Part shown: in pieces, positions 18,517 through 27,905 of the stretch
Position numbering within the stretch: position 1 is the first letter of the stretch
Layout: every line of letters starts with the position of its first letter
DNA from: Nitrospira sp.
GTDB lineage: Bacteria > Nitrospirota > Nitrospiria > Nitrospirales > Nitrospiraceae
Direction of reading: 5' to 3'
Assembly: GCA_019636875.1 (NCBI GenBank)
Contig: JAHBWR010000009.1
Location: forward strand, 1 to 63,237
Length of the DNA: 63,237 bases
Program-made: the position numbers and the translations under genes
The notes under the pieces: generated by a model
The model's database searches: none
Seen by the model: only the letters and a program-made list of their open reading frames with translations
What the model was told of the DNA's origin: nothing

Positions 18517-19064
18517 CGACCAGAAACCTTTCCACTGGCTCGCCCCCCCGATTGAGGCGAGCGTGATCGCCGACCTCTGGAATAACGAGCCTTACGAATC
18601 CGCATCAAAAGCGATCGAGCCTCAGTCCCTCGGGCCTTCAGCCGCGCCATTCTGGTCGTTCTGGTTCGATGAATCAACTCGATGTCGAGGCGATCTGCTG
18701 GGAGTAACTCAGGGAATCGATCGGCCCATTCAATCGCGGTCGCGGTCTCACCTGAAAAGCAGGCCGATAATCCGATTGCCTCAGCTTCTGCAGGTTGGTG
18801 TAATCGATAGAGATCAAGGTGAATGAGCGAAAGTCTTCCTTGGTACTCATGCATGAGCATGAACGTGGGACTGGAGACGGCTGACGTTGATCCACCAAGC
18901 CCGGCCACGATCCCACGGACCAGGGCAGTTTTGCCTGCACCCAATTCTCCGATCAAGGTGAGTACGTTGCCTCCTCGCAGCACGGTCCCGATAGTCCGGC
19001 CAAACAAATCTGTCTCACGAGGAGATGCAAGCGTCACATCCAGGAGGTCGCGAGTGTTAGACAT
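18513..19064 (-). CDS. tsaE: tRNA threonylcarbamoyladenosine biosynthesis protein TsaE
   Basis: Protein of about 183 residues if started at the ATG at 19064. The P-loop GELGAGKT, the SSPTF motif, HLDLYRL and IEWADR are all characteristic of TsaE, the ATPase that supports t6A37 synthesis with TsaB and TsaD (not in this window). The C-terminal extension of about 35 residues is rich in Arg, Gly and Ser, probably disordered, and longer than in E. coli TsaE. A TTG start at 19109 would extend the N terminus and overlap nnr, but homology supports the later start. Confidence 0.9.
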   Translation of the reverse strand: MSNTRDLLDVTLASPRETDLFGRTIGTVLRGGNVLTLIGELGAGKTALVRGIVAGLGGSTSAVSSPTFMLMHEYQGRLSLIHLDLYRLHQPAEAEAIGLSACFSGETATAIEWADRFPELLPADRLDIELIHRTRTTRMARLKARGTEARSLLMRIRKARYSRGRRSRSPQSGGRASGKVSGR

Positions 19065-19105
19065 AGAAACGGTAGCGGACGGGCGCGTCGCATTCCAAAA
19101 TCGAA

Positions 19106-20671
19106 TCAATTTTCTGCGGTCTCGCGAACAAGTTTGAGCGCATAGGGAATCTGTTCCACCAGATCTCCCGCGATCATGCCGGCTTGTCCCTTGTCGGCAG
19201 CCGCCAAATCACCCGCTAATCCATGGAGGTAGGTTGCGGCGGAGGCCGCCTCCCATGAAGGAAGGCCTTGTGCAAGAAGTCCTGCTATCATGCCCGTCAA
19301 CACATCCCCTGTTCCCGCCGTCGCCATACCTGGATTTCCTGTCGGACAGATCGCAACCGCACCGTCCGGTCGTGCCACCACCGTTCTGGAGCCTTTTAAC
19401 ACAACGAACAAACCGCGTTCTCGGGCAAAGCGTGTGGCAATACCAATCCGGTCATTATTGACGGTGTGAGACGTGGCATCCGGCTCGAGTCGGGCCATCT
19501 CACCAGGATGGGGTGTAATGATCGGGGGAGTTTTGCAGGATGAGAGCAAACCAATACGTCCGGATAAGGCGTTCAGCGCGTCGGCGTCAAACACCGATGG
19601 TCGGTCAACGTGTTTGGTCAGGGCCTGAATGAGCTCGACTGTCTCTGGGGCCGTTGAGAGGCCTGGCCCGATCGCGATGGCCGTTTTGGCCGTTATGAAC
19701 GAGATCAACCGGTCCAAGCCAGTCCTCGCCAACGTCCTCGCCTTTGTTTCCGGCATGGGGACGGTCATGGCCTCAAGCAATTTGGATTCCAGTACATCAT
19801 TGACGCTAGAGGGTGTTGCGACAGTTACCAACCCTGTTCCCACACGGAGCGCGGCCCGAGCGGCAAGCGCAGCGGCACCGGTTTTTCCCACTGACCCTGC
19901 GATGATACCGGCATGCCCAAACGTTCCTTTATGACTTGATGGACGTCGCTTGGGGAGGAATGCCTCCACCGTTGTTCGGTTCATCAAGGTGATACGACTG
20001 GCCACAGCGTCGACGTAGGTAGACGGTATACCGATATCAATAACCCTGATCTCCCCCGCGTGATCCATTCCCTGACCTTGATAGAGCCCTAATTTAGGGA
20101 GGCCGAATGTGACCGTGAGGGATGCGCGAACCGTTCGCCCAAGGATAGCCCCGGTGTCTGCATGGAGCCCAGATGGAAGATCGACGGCTACCACGGGATG
20201 AAGGGCGTCGTTGATACCGTCAATGACGTCCGCATAGCGACCAGTGACTGGGGAGGAAAGCCCCGTTCCTAGGAGTGCATCAATCAGAATGTCACTGTCG
20301 TTCACAAGCGTTTGTGTCTGAGCCTTTGACGTGAAGGGATACACGGAACCAGTGCCTGCTCCACGAACGAATTGCTTATACATCGTGGCGGCATCGCGAC
20401 TGAGTTCCCGGGGGGATGCAAGCATGAGGACACGCACCTTCGCATGACGTCGGCGAAGAAGACGAGCTGCCACAAACCCATCACCACCGTTATTTCCTTT
20501 CCCGCAGGCGATGGTTACCGTCTTGCCGCGAACAGATCCCCACCGTTCCTCAAGGGAAGAGACAATCCCCATTCCGGCTCGTTCCATCAAGGTCGTGGCC
20601 GGCACGCGAGCCTCGGTGATCGTTCTCCGATCAAGCTCCTGCATCTGTGCGGCGGTGACGATTTTGGTCAT
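19106..20671 (-). CDS. nnr: Bifunctional NAD(P)H-hydrate repair enzyme (epimerase + ADP-dependent dehydratase)
   Basis: Protein of 521 residues. The N-terminal YjeF_N epimerase domain (about 1-215) shows CGKGNNGGDGFVAARLL; the C-terminal dehydratase domain (about 235-515) shows FDADALNAL, ITPHPGEMARL and the nucleotide-binding GTGDVLTGMIAG. The protein repairs NADH and NADPH damaged by hydration: one domain epimerises the R and S hydrates, the other dehydrates S-NAD(P)HX. The fusion is standard. The gene lies between pdxJ and tsaE, an arrangement seen in many bacteria. Confidence 0.95.
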   Translation of the reverse strand: MTKIVTAAQMQELDRRTITEARVPATTLMERAGMGIVSSLEERWGSVRGKTVTIACGKGNNGGDGFVAARLLRRRHAKVRVLMLASPRELSRDAATMYKQFVRGAGTGSVYPFTSKAQTQTLVNDSDILIDALLGTGLSSPVTGRYADVIDGINDALHPVVAVDLPSGLHADTGAILGRTVRASLTVTFGLPKLGLYQGQGMDHAGEIRVIDIGIPSTYVDAVASRITLMNRTTVEAFLPKRRPSSHKGTFGHAGIIAGSVGKTGAAALAARAALRVGTGLVTVATPSSVNDVLESKLLEAMTVPMPETKARTLARTGLDRLISFITAKTAIAIGPGLSTAPETVELIQALTKHVDRPSVFDADALNALSGRIGLLSSCKTPPIITPHPGEMARLEPDATSHTVNNDRIGIATRFARERGLFVVLKGSRTVVARPDGAVAICPTGNPGMATAGTGDVLTGMIAGLLAQGLPSWEAASAATYLHGLAGDLAAADKGQAGMIAGDLVEQIPYALKLVRETAEN

Positions 20672-20716
20672 GATGTACCGAGGATGATGAACGGACAGAC
20701 TCGTAGGCCTATGGCG

Positions 20717-21430
20717 TTAGCCCAGGAGGGCCTTCATTTCTTTGACAGCCTGAACAATCCCCACAAGGACGGCCCGGGCGATGATACTATGGCCGATGTT
20801 GTACTCGACGATTTCTGCAATATGCGTCAAGCGCTTGACGTTGCGATAATCCAGTCCGTGGCCAGCATTGACTCCAATCCCTAACTTGTACGCCAGCCTT
20901 GCAGCTTGCGTGATGGATTCGAACTCGGTATCAGCTTCTTTGGATCGTGTGGCGTTTGCATAGCGACCGGTGTGCAGCTCCACAAAATCTGCGGAGATTT
21001 TGTGTGCCGCCTTCACTTGGCCGAGATCAGGCTCGATAAAGACGCTGACCGGAATTCCGCCGCCATGCAACTCGGAGATGATGTGTTGAATCCGATCCCG
21101 CTGCCCGGCCACATCGAGACCTCCTTCGGTGGTTAGTTCCTGTCGCTTTTCCGGTACCAATGTGACCAGATCCGGTCTAACATTGAGTGCGATTTTCACC
21201 ATCTCATCGTCCGCAGCCATTTCTAGATCAAGCTTGGTACGGGTGACTTCGCGGAGAAGACGGAGATCGCGATCTTGAATATGCCGACGGTCCTCTCGCA
21301 AGTGCACGACCAACCCGTCGGCTCCCGCGAGCTCCACGAGAATCGCTGCAGCCAATGGATCCGGATCGGTCCCCCCGCGAGCCTGTCTCAAAGTCGCAAC
21401 ATGGTCGACGTTTACACCAAGCCGAGGCAT
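20717..21430 (-). CDS. pdxJ: Pyridoxine 5'-phosphate synthase
   Basis: Protein of 237 residues, a TIM barrel. The N terminus [17 protein letters not shown], the [12 protein letters not shown] segment, TLVPEKRQE and the C-terminal GHGLDYRNV are PdxJ signatures. It condenses 1-deoxy-D-xylulose 5-phosphate with 3-amino-2-oxopropyl phosphate to form pyridoxine phosphate in the DXP-dependent vitamin B6 pathway. AAGGAGGGGCG precedes the ATG on the minus strand. It is the first gene of the pdxJ-nnr-tsaE-lapA-mutS run, with its promoter in the divergent region 21431-21741. Confidence 0.97.
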   Translation of the reverse strand: MPRLGVNVDHVATLRQARGGTDPDPLAAAILVELAGADGLVVHLREDRRHIQDRDLRLLREVTRTKLDLEMAADDEMVKIALNVRPDLVTLVPEKRQELTTEGGLDVAGQRDRIQHIISELHGGGIPVSVFIEPDLGQVKAAHKISADFVELHTGRYANATRSKEADTEFESITQAARLAYKLGIGVNAGHGLDYRNVKRLTHIAEIVEYNIGHSIIARAVLVGIVQAVKEMKALLG

Positions 21431-21635
21431 CGCCCCTCCTTGTTCTAGAAACCAAGCCCCTATCGGATAATGTGAAGGTGGAACTTTTTGGGGCTCAAGA
21501 GAAAATCACCCATCTGTATTACTAGCAGAAAGGAATCAGAGGGGGCAAGGAGAGGATTGCCGAATCATGCAGCAGCCGCTCTGGTGCACGCCCGATCCGG
21601 TACTTTTTTCAGTAGCCTAGAGAAAATAACGCAAA

Positions 21636-21664
21636 TTGACTCGACCACGGCCCTGAATTAGAAT
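21636..21664 (+). promoter_or_regulatory. Sigma70-type promoter of the alaC-hom-thrC operon
   Basis: TTGACT at 21636-21641 and TAGAAT at 21659-21664 are separated by 17 bases, the best promoter match seen in the window. Transcription would start near 21671, giving a leader of about 70 bases before alaC. It lies in the 311-base divergent region between pdxJ and alaC, which otherwise holds no recognisable gene; I found no leader peptide rich in Thr or Ile. Confidence 0.6.
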
Positions 21665-21741
21665 ATGCGACTCTCGTCCCCTCGCTCATTCAGGGCGATG
21701 AGTCCTACTTCTAATTTTCTAGAAACGGTCAAGGGAAGTTC

Positions 21742-22938
21742 ATGGGGTTGGGCGAAGGTTTCTATCGGATTAAACGACTGCCCCCGTATGTCTTCGCCCA
21801 GGTTCAATCCCTGAAGCTTGAAGCACGGCAACGCGGTGAGGACATTATCGATTTCGGGATGGGTAATCCCGATCAGCCGACTCCGTCCCATATCGTCGAA
21901 AAGATGATCGAGGCGGCCCGAAAGGGTAAGAACCATCGGTACTCGGCGTCGAGAGGAATAACCAAGCTGCGCCATGCAATTTGCAGTTGGTATAAGCGAA
22001 ACTATGATGTCGAGTTGGATCCAGAAACAGAAGCCATCGTTACCATCGGATCCAAAGAAGGGCTCGCCCACCTGGCCTTGGCCATGATTGGTCCGGGTGA
22101 TGTCGTCCTGACCCCGACACCCACATATCCGATCCATATGTACAGTTTCATCATCGCCGGTGGAGAAGTTCGTGGAATCGAACTTCGGCAGGACAGCGAT
22201 TTTTTCGAAGACCTGACCCGTGTGTATCGGCAGACGTTCCCAAGGCCAAAGATTCTCGTCATTAATTTTCCGCATAACCCAACTACCGCTGTCGTCGATC
22301 TGGAGTTTTTTAAGAAGATCGTGGTCTTTGCCAAAGAGCATAACGTCATCGTCATTCACGATCTTGCCTATGCCGATCTGGTATTTGACGGGTACAAGGC
22401 TCCCAGTTTTCTCCAGGTCCCTGGCGCCAAGGACTGTGGCGTGGAGTTCTATACACTCTCCAAAGCCTACAATATGCCCGGCTGGCGGGTTGGGTTCTGT
22501 GTGGGTAATCGAGAGGTGGTCGGGGCCTTGGCAAAGATCAAAAGCTATCTTGATTATGGGATTTTTCAACCGCTGCAGATCGCGAGTGTGATCGCGCTGA
22601 ACGGTCCTCAGGACTGCGTCAAAGAGACTGTGCAGCGGTATCAAAAACGCCGCGATGTGTTGGTGGGAGGACTTAATCGAATCGGATGGCACGTTGCCAA
22701 ACCGCTAGCCACGATGTTTGTCTGGGCGCCTATCCCTGTACCCTACCGACATATGGGGTCATTGGAGTTTTCAAAATTGTTGCTCAAGGAGGCGAAGGTG
22801 GCTGTATCGCCCGGCATCGGATTCGGCGAAGGTGGAGACGACTATGTGCGATTTGGTCTCGTGGAAAACGAGCATCGGACCAGGCAAGCCGTGCGAGGGA
22901 TCCGCAAGGCCCTCAAACTCGATGGGGGTGACGAGTGA
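21742..22938 (+). CDS. alaC: PLP-dependent class I aminotransferase (AlaC/YfdZ type)
   Basis: Protein of 398 residues, fold type I. The PLP lysine is in [28 protein letters not shown] near the N terminus and NFPHNPT in the middle are typical of the AlaC group (glutamate-pyruvate transaminase). It begins [11 protein letters not shown] like AlaC. The reaction is probably pyruvate plus glutamate to alanine plus 2-oxoglutarate. Its position as first gene before hom and thrC is often seen and might mean use of another amino-acid pair in the aspartate family. The stop overlaps the GTG start of hom. Confidence 0.85.
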   Translation: MGLGEGFYRIKRLPPYVFAQVQSLKLEARQRGEDIIDFGMGNPDQPTPSHIVEKMIEAARKGKNHRYSASRGITKLRHAICSWYKRNYDVELDPETEAIVTIGSKEGLAHLALAMIGPGDVVLTPTPTYPIHMYSFIIAGGEVRGIELRQDSDFFEDLTRVYRQTFPRPKILVINFPHNPTTAVVDLEFFKKIVVFAKEHNVIVIHDLAYADLVFDGYKAPSFLQVPGAKDCGVEFYTLSKAYNMPGWRVGFCVGNREVVGALAKIKSYLDYGIFQPLQIASVIALNGPQDCVKETVQRYQKRRDVLVGGLNRIGWHVAKPLATMFVWAPIPVPYRHMGSLEFSKLLLKEAKVAVSPGIGFGEGGDDYVRFGLVENEHRTRQAVRGIRKALKLDGGDE

Positions 22939-24248
22939 AGTCGCGTATCGGAGTCGGGATCATCGGATTCGGCACAGTCGGGACCGGAGTCGCGAAGATT
23001 CTGCTGAACAGTGCGGCCCTCATCACCCGTCGCGTGGGTGTGTCGATCGAGCTGGTTCGCGTGGCGGATCTCGATATTACCAGAGATCGCGGTGTCGCAC
23101 TCGCGCCCGGTGTGCTTACCACCGATGTCAAACAGGTGCTGACCGATCCGAACGTCGATATCGTGATTGAACTCATCGGTGGATACGATATGGCGAAGCG
23201 GGTCATGTTGGATGCGATTGCAGCGGGAAAACATGTCGTCACCGCCAACAAGGCGCTGCTCGCGCTGCATGGAGAGGAAATTTTTCAAGCCGCCACGAGC
23301 AGGGGTGTGGAATTGGGGTTCGAGGCCAGTGTGGGCGGGGGGATTCCTGTCATTCGTGCATTGACGGAGGGGTTGGCCGCCAATAGGATTGAGTCCATCT
23401 ATGGGATCATCAACGGGACCTCGAACTACATTTTGTCCCGCATGACCCATGAAGGACACAGCTTCCAAGAGGTGCTACAGGACGCACAGCGAGCCGGCTA
23501 TGCCGAGGCCGACCCAACCTTTGACGTTGCGGGGATCGATTCGGCCCACAAGCTTGCCATTCTGGCTTGTCTTGCCTACGGCATGCCGGTTAACTTCAAG
23601 GAAGTCTATACCGAAGGCATTACCAATATCACACCGATCGACATCGCCTATGCAAAGCAGTTCGGGTATACAATCAAGCTGCTTGGTATTGCGAAGCTCA
23701 TGGATGGGGAAATCGAAGCGCGGGTTCATCCTACCATGCTTCCATCCACCTCACCGATCGCCCAAGTCGAGGATGTCTACAATGCCATTCAGCTTGTGGG
23801 GGACGCCGTTGGGGATGTTGTCCTCTATGGCCGAGGAGCGGGATCCATGCCGACCGGAAGTGCCGTGGTGAGCGACATCATCGCGATCGCCAGGAACGTG
23901 ATCAAGGGTTCCATCGGTCGTGTGCCGGTGGCCTCATTCCAGCAGGACCAGCGACGACCGCTTCGGTTGCGGCCGATGGAAGAAATCAGCTCACTCTACT
24001 ATCTCCGGTTCACGGTTGTGGATCGCCCGAGTGTGTTGGCGCAGATCGCCGGTGAGTTGGGACGCTGTGGGATCAGCATTTCGTCCATGGTGCAACAAGG
24101 GCGTTGTGAAGGACAAACGGTGCCGGTCGTCATCAAGACACACAGCGCGAAAGAACGTGATGTACAAACCGCCCTTCGTGAAATCAACCGAAAGCCGTTC
24201 GTCTCCGAGCCGACGATGTTGATTCGGGTCGAAGGCAAGGATGAGTGA
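22935..24248 (+). CDS. hom: Homoserine dehydrogenase with ACT domain
   Basis: Protein of 437 residues. It has an N-terminal Rossmann NAD(P) domain ([13 protein letters not shown], about 9-21), the catalytic homoserine dehydrogenase domain ([14 protein letters not shown], and the [19 protein letters not shown] signature), and a C-terminal ACT domain (about 350-430) that usually senses threonine. It reduces aspartate semialdehyde to homoserine. It starts with GTG, overlapping the alaC stop (GTGA), and is followed by thrC after three bases. Confidence 0.97.
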   Translation: MKSRIGVGIIGFGTVGTGVAKILLNSAALITRRVGVSIELVRVADLDITRDRGVALAPGVLTTDVKQVLTDPNVDIVIELIGGYDMAKRVMLDAIAAGKHVVTANKALLALHGEEIFQAATSRGVELGFEASVGGGIPVIRALTEGLAANRIESIYGIINGTSNYILSRMTHEGHSFQEVLQDAQRAGYAEADPTFDVAGIDSAHKLAILACLAYGMPVNFKEVYTEGITNITPIDIAYAKQFGYTIKLLGIAKLMDGEIEARVHPTMLPSTSPIAQVEDVYNAIQLVGDAVGDVVLYGRGAGSMPTGSAVVSDIIAIARNVIKGSIGRVPVASFQQDQRRPLRLRPMEEISSLYYLRFTVVDRPSVLAQIAGELGRCGISISSMVQQGRCEGQTVPVVIKTHSAKERDVQTALREINRKPFVSEPTMLIRVEGKDE

Positions 24249-24251
24249 TCG

Positions 24252-25310
24252 ATGAATCGCTGGCGTGGGGTCATAGAGGAGTACCGGAAATTTCTCCCTG
24301 TGACCGAAAAGACTCCGGTCATCAGTTTGGGAGAGGGCAACACGCCTCTGATTTCTGCAACAAGATTGGCCAAGGCGATCGCTCCAGGAATCGAGCTCTA
24401 TCTCAAATTTGAAGGAGTCAATCCCACGGGGTCATTCAAAGATCGCGGCATGACGCTGGCCATTTCAAAGGCGGTAGAAGCCGGCGCGCGGGCTGTGATG
24501 TGCGCCTCGACAGGTAATACCTCAGCCTCAGCCGCCGCCTATGGAGCTCGTGCTGGGTTGTCTGTCTACGTCTTGATTCCAGCCGGAAAGATTGCGATGG
24601 GCAAACTCTCCCAGGCAATGATGCATCAGGCGACGGTCATTCAGATCGAGGGCAATTTTGATCAAGCCCTGGCGCTCGTAAAAGACTTTTCTACATCGCT
24701 CCACATTGAACTGGTCAACTCAGTGAACCCGTTTAGGATCGAGGGACAGAAAACTGCGGCCTTTGAGATCTGCGACCAACTCGGCGAGGCTCCGGCCCTG
24801 CATGTCTTACCGGTCGGGAATGCCGGCAACATTACCGCCTATTGGAAAGGGTACAAAGAATACCGTGCGGCGAACCAGGTCAGGCGAGTCCCACGCATGA
24901 TGGGGTTTCAGGCTTCAGGGGCAGCCCCGATCGTGTTGGGAAAAGTCGTCGAACACCCCCAAACCGTTGCCACCGCAATTCGGATCGGCAATCCTGCCAG
25001 CTGGTCGTCAGCCCTCGCAGCGGTTGACGAGTCCATCGGCCTGATCGATATGGTGACAGATGAGGAAATTCTTCAGGCGTACACTACAGTGGCGGCTACG
25101 GAAGGAGTCTTTTGCGAACCAGCGTCGGCTGCATCTGTTGCCGGGGTGGCAAAACTGCATAGAAACAAGGCTCTGAAAGAAGGGGAAACCGTCGTCTGCA
25201 CCTTGACTGGACATGGATTGAAGGATGCTGACACGGCGATCGGCGTGTCGAAACCACCACAAACTGTCAAGGCGACGCGCGAGGACGTTGCCCGGTTTTT
25301 GAAAGTCTGA
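24252..25310 (+). CDS. thrC: Threonine synthase
   Basis: Protein of 352 residues, fold type II PLP enzyme of the short class. The PLP lysine lies in [11 protein letters not shown], with the [17 protein letters not shown] loop after it. It converts O-phosphohomoserine to threonine. Its substrate requires a homoserine kinase, but no ThrB of the GHMP family, nor a choline-kinase-like one, is nearby; the gene immediately after is a phosphoglycerate-mutase-like protein instead. Confidence 0.96.
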   Translation: MNRWRGVIEEYRKFLPVTEKTPVISLGEGNTPLISATRLAKAIAPGIELYLKFEGVNPTGSFKDRGMTLAISKAVEAGARAVMCASTGNTSASAAAYGARAGLSVYVLIPAGKIAMGKLSQAMMHQATVIQIEGNFDQALALVKDFSTSLHIELVNSVNPFRIEGQKTAAFEICDQLGEAPALHVLPVGNAGNITAYWKGYKEYRAANQVRRVPRMMGFQASGAAPIVLGKVVEHPQTVATAIRIGNPASWSSALAAVDESIGLIDMVTDEEILQAYTTVAATEGVFCEPASAASVAGVAKLHRNKALKEGETVVCTLTGHGLKDADTAIGVSKPPQTVKATREDVARFLKV

Positions 25311-25326
25311 GAGGCGAGTAAACTCC

Positions 25327-26535
25327 ATGAAATATGTGATTGTGCATGCCGGCGGAATCGCCCATCACCCACAAGAAGAACTCGGAGGCCGGACCCCACT
25401 CCAAACGGCCGCCACGCCCTATCTCGATCGACTGGCGCAGCGCGGAGAACTTGGACAACTGCTGATTCCCGCTGAAGGTGTTCACCCAGGTGGCGGGCTG
25501 ATCGGCACCGCGATCCTTGGCTATGACCCGAAAAGGTATTACCCCGGTCCGGGACCTCTTGAAGCGGCCAGCTTGGGGGTCTCTGCGACGGAGCAGGATG
25601 TGGTCTATCGCTGCACAATGGTCACCTTGGCACCGGAGGGAGGCAAGGGAGGGGAAATCAAAAAATTAGGCCCCCATGTCATCATGGAAGATGCAACGGC
25701 AGGGTTGATCGAGACGGAGGACGCGCGTGATTTGCTCGAGTCGATCAATGAACAGCTTGGCTCCGAAACCATCCAATTCTATCCCGGCGCCGGGCATCGG
25801 CATGTCATGGTGTGGGTGAATGGAAAACCGAGAGCTCTCTGCACCGATCCGCAGTCGATACTCGGCCAATCGATCGCTGATGCGCTACCGACCGGAGATG
25901 GGGCAGATATTCTTCGGAAGCTCATGGATGCATCCTACCTGATTTTGCGGGATCATCCGATCAATGATGAACGAGTTGCTGCCGGGAAGAGACCAGCCAA
26001 TTGCCTCTGGCTCTGGGGTGAAGGGCGGGCCGTGATCTGGCCGAGTCTGGCGGAACAATACGACATCGTGGGCTCGGTCGTGGCTACCAACGACGTCCAT
26101 CGGGGCGTTGGGATCAATGCAGGCCTCGATGCGGTGGATCCTGAACGGCTGGAAGCTGGAGACCTTCGGACTAAGGCGGCTGTAGCCTTGGAGGAATTTG
26201 CCAAGAAGGATTTTGTGTACGTCCACGCCAAGTTGACGGACGAGGTCATCTATGGCACCGACATCAAGGCTAAGGTCCGGGGAATCGAAGACTTCGATCG
26301 GAACCTGATGGGTCCCTTAGTTGACGGGTTGGACAAGCAAGGTCCCTATCGCTTCCTGGTGATCTGTGACCATAGTGCGGGCATTCAGGGGCCGGCATTC
26401 TATGCGTTCGGTGAAGGAGGCGGAAAAGATGTCGGGACTGCCGGTCGCCGTTTCACCGAGGCCGATGCAAGTGCCTCTAGCACCCCTGCTCGTGACGCGA
26501 CCAAATTCGCGAACAAATTCTTCTCAAAGAACTGA
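25327..26535 (+). CDS. Phosphoglycerate-mutase-fold protein of the threonine cluster (ApgM-like, degenerate active site; candidate homoserine kinase)
   Basis: Protein of 402 residues that aligns end to end with the archaeal-type cofactor-independent phosphoglycerate mutases (COG3635): [11 protein letters not shown] near residue 18, [18 protein letters not shown] at 63-80, DEVIYGTD near 305 and CDHSAG at 347. Against the remembered family pattern, key residues have changed: the first metal-binding Asp is G9, the nucleophilic Ser of the PGSD motif is G56, the His of DEAGHDGD is Y309, and the C-terminal His-containing motif after DHS is not found. D305, D348 and H349 are kept. It lies 16 bases after thrC and five before lysC. 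Some members of this family in threonine clusters have been proposed as alternative homoserine kinases, which fits the missing thrB. A pseudoenzyme or regulator is the alternative. Confidence 0.75.
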   Translation: MKYVIVHAGGIAHHPQEELGGRTPLQTAATPYLDRLAQRGELGQLLIPAEGVHPGGGLIGTAILGYDPKRYYPGPGPLEAASLGVSATEQDVVYRCTMVTLAPEGGKGGEIKKLGPHVIMEDATAGLIETEDARDLLESINEQLGSETIQFYPGAGHRHVMVWVNGKPRALCTDPQSILGQSIADALPTGDGADILRKLMDASYLILRDHPINDERVAAGKRPANCLWLWGEGRAVIWPSLAEQYDIVGSVVATNDVHRGVGINAGLDAVDPERLEAGDLRTKAAVALEEFAKKDFVYVHAKLTDEVIYGTDIKAKVRGIEDFDRNLMGPLVDGLDKQGPYRFLVICDHSAGIQGPAFYAFGEGGGKDVGTAGRRFTEADASASSTPARDATKFANKFFSKN

Positions 26536-26540
26536 CGAGC

Positions 26541-27764
26541 GTGGCGCTGATCGTTCAAAAATACGGCGGCACCTCCGTTGGCACGATCGAGCGCATCCAT
26601 CGCGTGGCCGACCGTGTGGCCCGCACCCAAGGTGAAGGGCATCAGGTTGTCGTCGTCCTCTCGGCGATGAGCGGCGAAACGGATCGCTTGCTCAAGCTCG
26701 CCCATGAGGTCACAGGGACTCCAGATGAGCGTGAACTGGATATGTTGCTCTCGACGGGAGAGCGCGTCACGATCGCGCTGCTCGCAATGGAATTGCGTGG
26801 GCGAGGGCTTAACGCGCGGTCCTTTACGGGCCGTCAGGTCGGTATTATCACAGACAGCGCCCATACCAAAGCTCGGATCGCACGTGTCACCGCTGATCGC
26901 ATTAAGGAGGCGCTGAACGAGGGTGTCATCCCCGTCGTGGCCGGATTCCAAGGCATCAATGAACGGTCTGATGTCACCACCCTCGGCAGAGGGGGGTCCG
27001 ATCTCTCCGCCGTTGCGCTGGCGGCAGCCTTGAAGGCGAATCGGTGCGTCATCTTCACTGACGTCGACGGGGTCTATACTGCGGATCCCAACATCGTGCC
27101 CGCAGCCAAGCGGATCAACAAGATTGCCTATGAAGAGATGCTGGAGATGGCGAGTCTTGGCGCAAAAGTGCTTCAAACCAGATCGGTGGAATTTGCCGCC
27201 AAGTTCAATGTGCCTGTCGAAGTGAATTCCAGCTTTACAGAAGGGAAGGGAACGCTCGTGACGAAGGAAGACAAGGATATGGAGGCGGTAGCGGTAGCCG
27301 GGGTGACAGGAGACCGCAATCAAGCCAAAATCACGATCGTCGGAGTTCCGGACAAGCCCGGTATTGCCGGCAGAATTTTTGGTCCCGTGGCAGAGGCCCA
27401 TATCAATGTCGACATGATTATTCAGAACATCGGTCAAGCGGCCCTGACCGACCTTTCCTTTACCGTCCCCCGTGCCGATTTGAAAAAAGCCGAGCCTCTC
27501 ATTCAAAACGTGGCAAAGGACATCGAAGCCAAGTCCGTGTCGATCACCGAGGCGATTGCTAAGGTTTCGCTGATCGGCGTCGGTATGCGCTCACACTCCG
27601 GCGTGGCAGCGAAGATGTTCGAGGTGTTGTCCCGAGAGGGCATCAACATCATGATGATCAGCACGTCGGAGATCAAAATCTCCTGTGTGATCGAGGAGAA
27701 GTACTTGGAGCTGGCCATGCGCGCGCTCCATACGGCCTTCGATCTGGATCAGAGGCAGGACTGA
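26541..27764 (+). CDS. lysC: Aspartate kinase
   Basis: Protein of 407 residues starting at GTG. The kinase motif [10 protein letters not shown] is at the N terminus, and the substrate-binding [16 protein letters not shown] and [12 protein letters not shown] are intact. The C terminus has two ACT domains (about 270-400) for feedback by lysine and/or threonine. It catalyses ATP-dependent phosphorylation of aspartate, the first step to lysine, threonine and methionine. It closes the cluster with alaC, hom, thrC and the phosphoglycerate-mutase-like gene. Confidence 0.97.
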   Translation: MALIVQKYGGTSVGTIERIHRVADRVARTQGEGHQVVVVLSAMSGETDRLLKLAHEVTGTPDERELDMLLSTGERVTIALLAMELRGRGLNARSFTGRQVGIITDSAHTKARIARVTADRIKEALNEGVIPVVAGFQGINERSDVTTLGRGGSDLSAVALAAALKANRCVIFTDVDGVYTADPNIVPAAKRINKIAYEEMLEMASLGAKVLQTRSVEFAAKFNVPVEVNSSFTEGKGTLVTKEDKDMEAVAVAGVTGDRNQAKITIVGVPDKPGIAGRIFGPVAEAHINVDMIIQNIGQAALTDLSFTVPRADLKKAEPLIQNVAKDIEAKSVSITEAIAKVSLIGVGMRSHSGVAAKMFEVLSREGINIMMISTSEIKISCVIEEKYLELAMRALHTAFDLDQRQD

Positions 27765-27905
27765 CACCTGTTTGGCAAAAGCCTCGACAAGGCAGGGTGC
27801 TTGAACGATACTCCCCTACGAGAATGAATCTGACCTGAATGCCCACACGAATGATGTTCCTCCCATCTCGACAGGGGAGCCCATCTCCTGATACCCTTTC
27901 TCACC

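Noticed and set aside
21658-22692. A 344-codon open frame on the minus strand opposite alaC
   Set aside because: It lies fully antisense to the aminotransferase gene and its promoter, with no recognisable domain.
26400-27506. A 368-codon open frame on the minus strand opposite lysC
   Set aside because: It is antisense to a well-conserved aspartate kinase, has a low-complexity His/Asp-rich translation and no family match or ribosome binding site. It is a shadow of GC-rich codon use.
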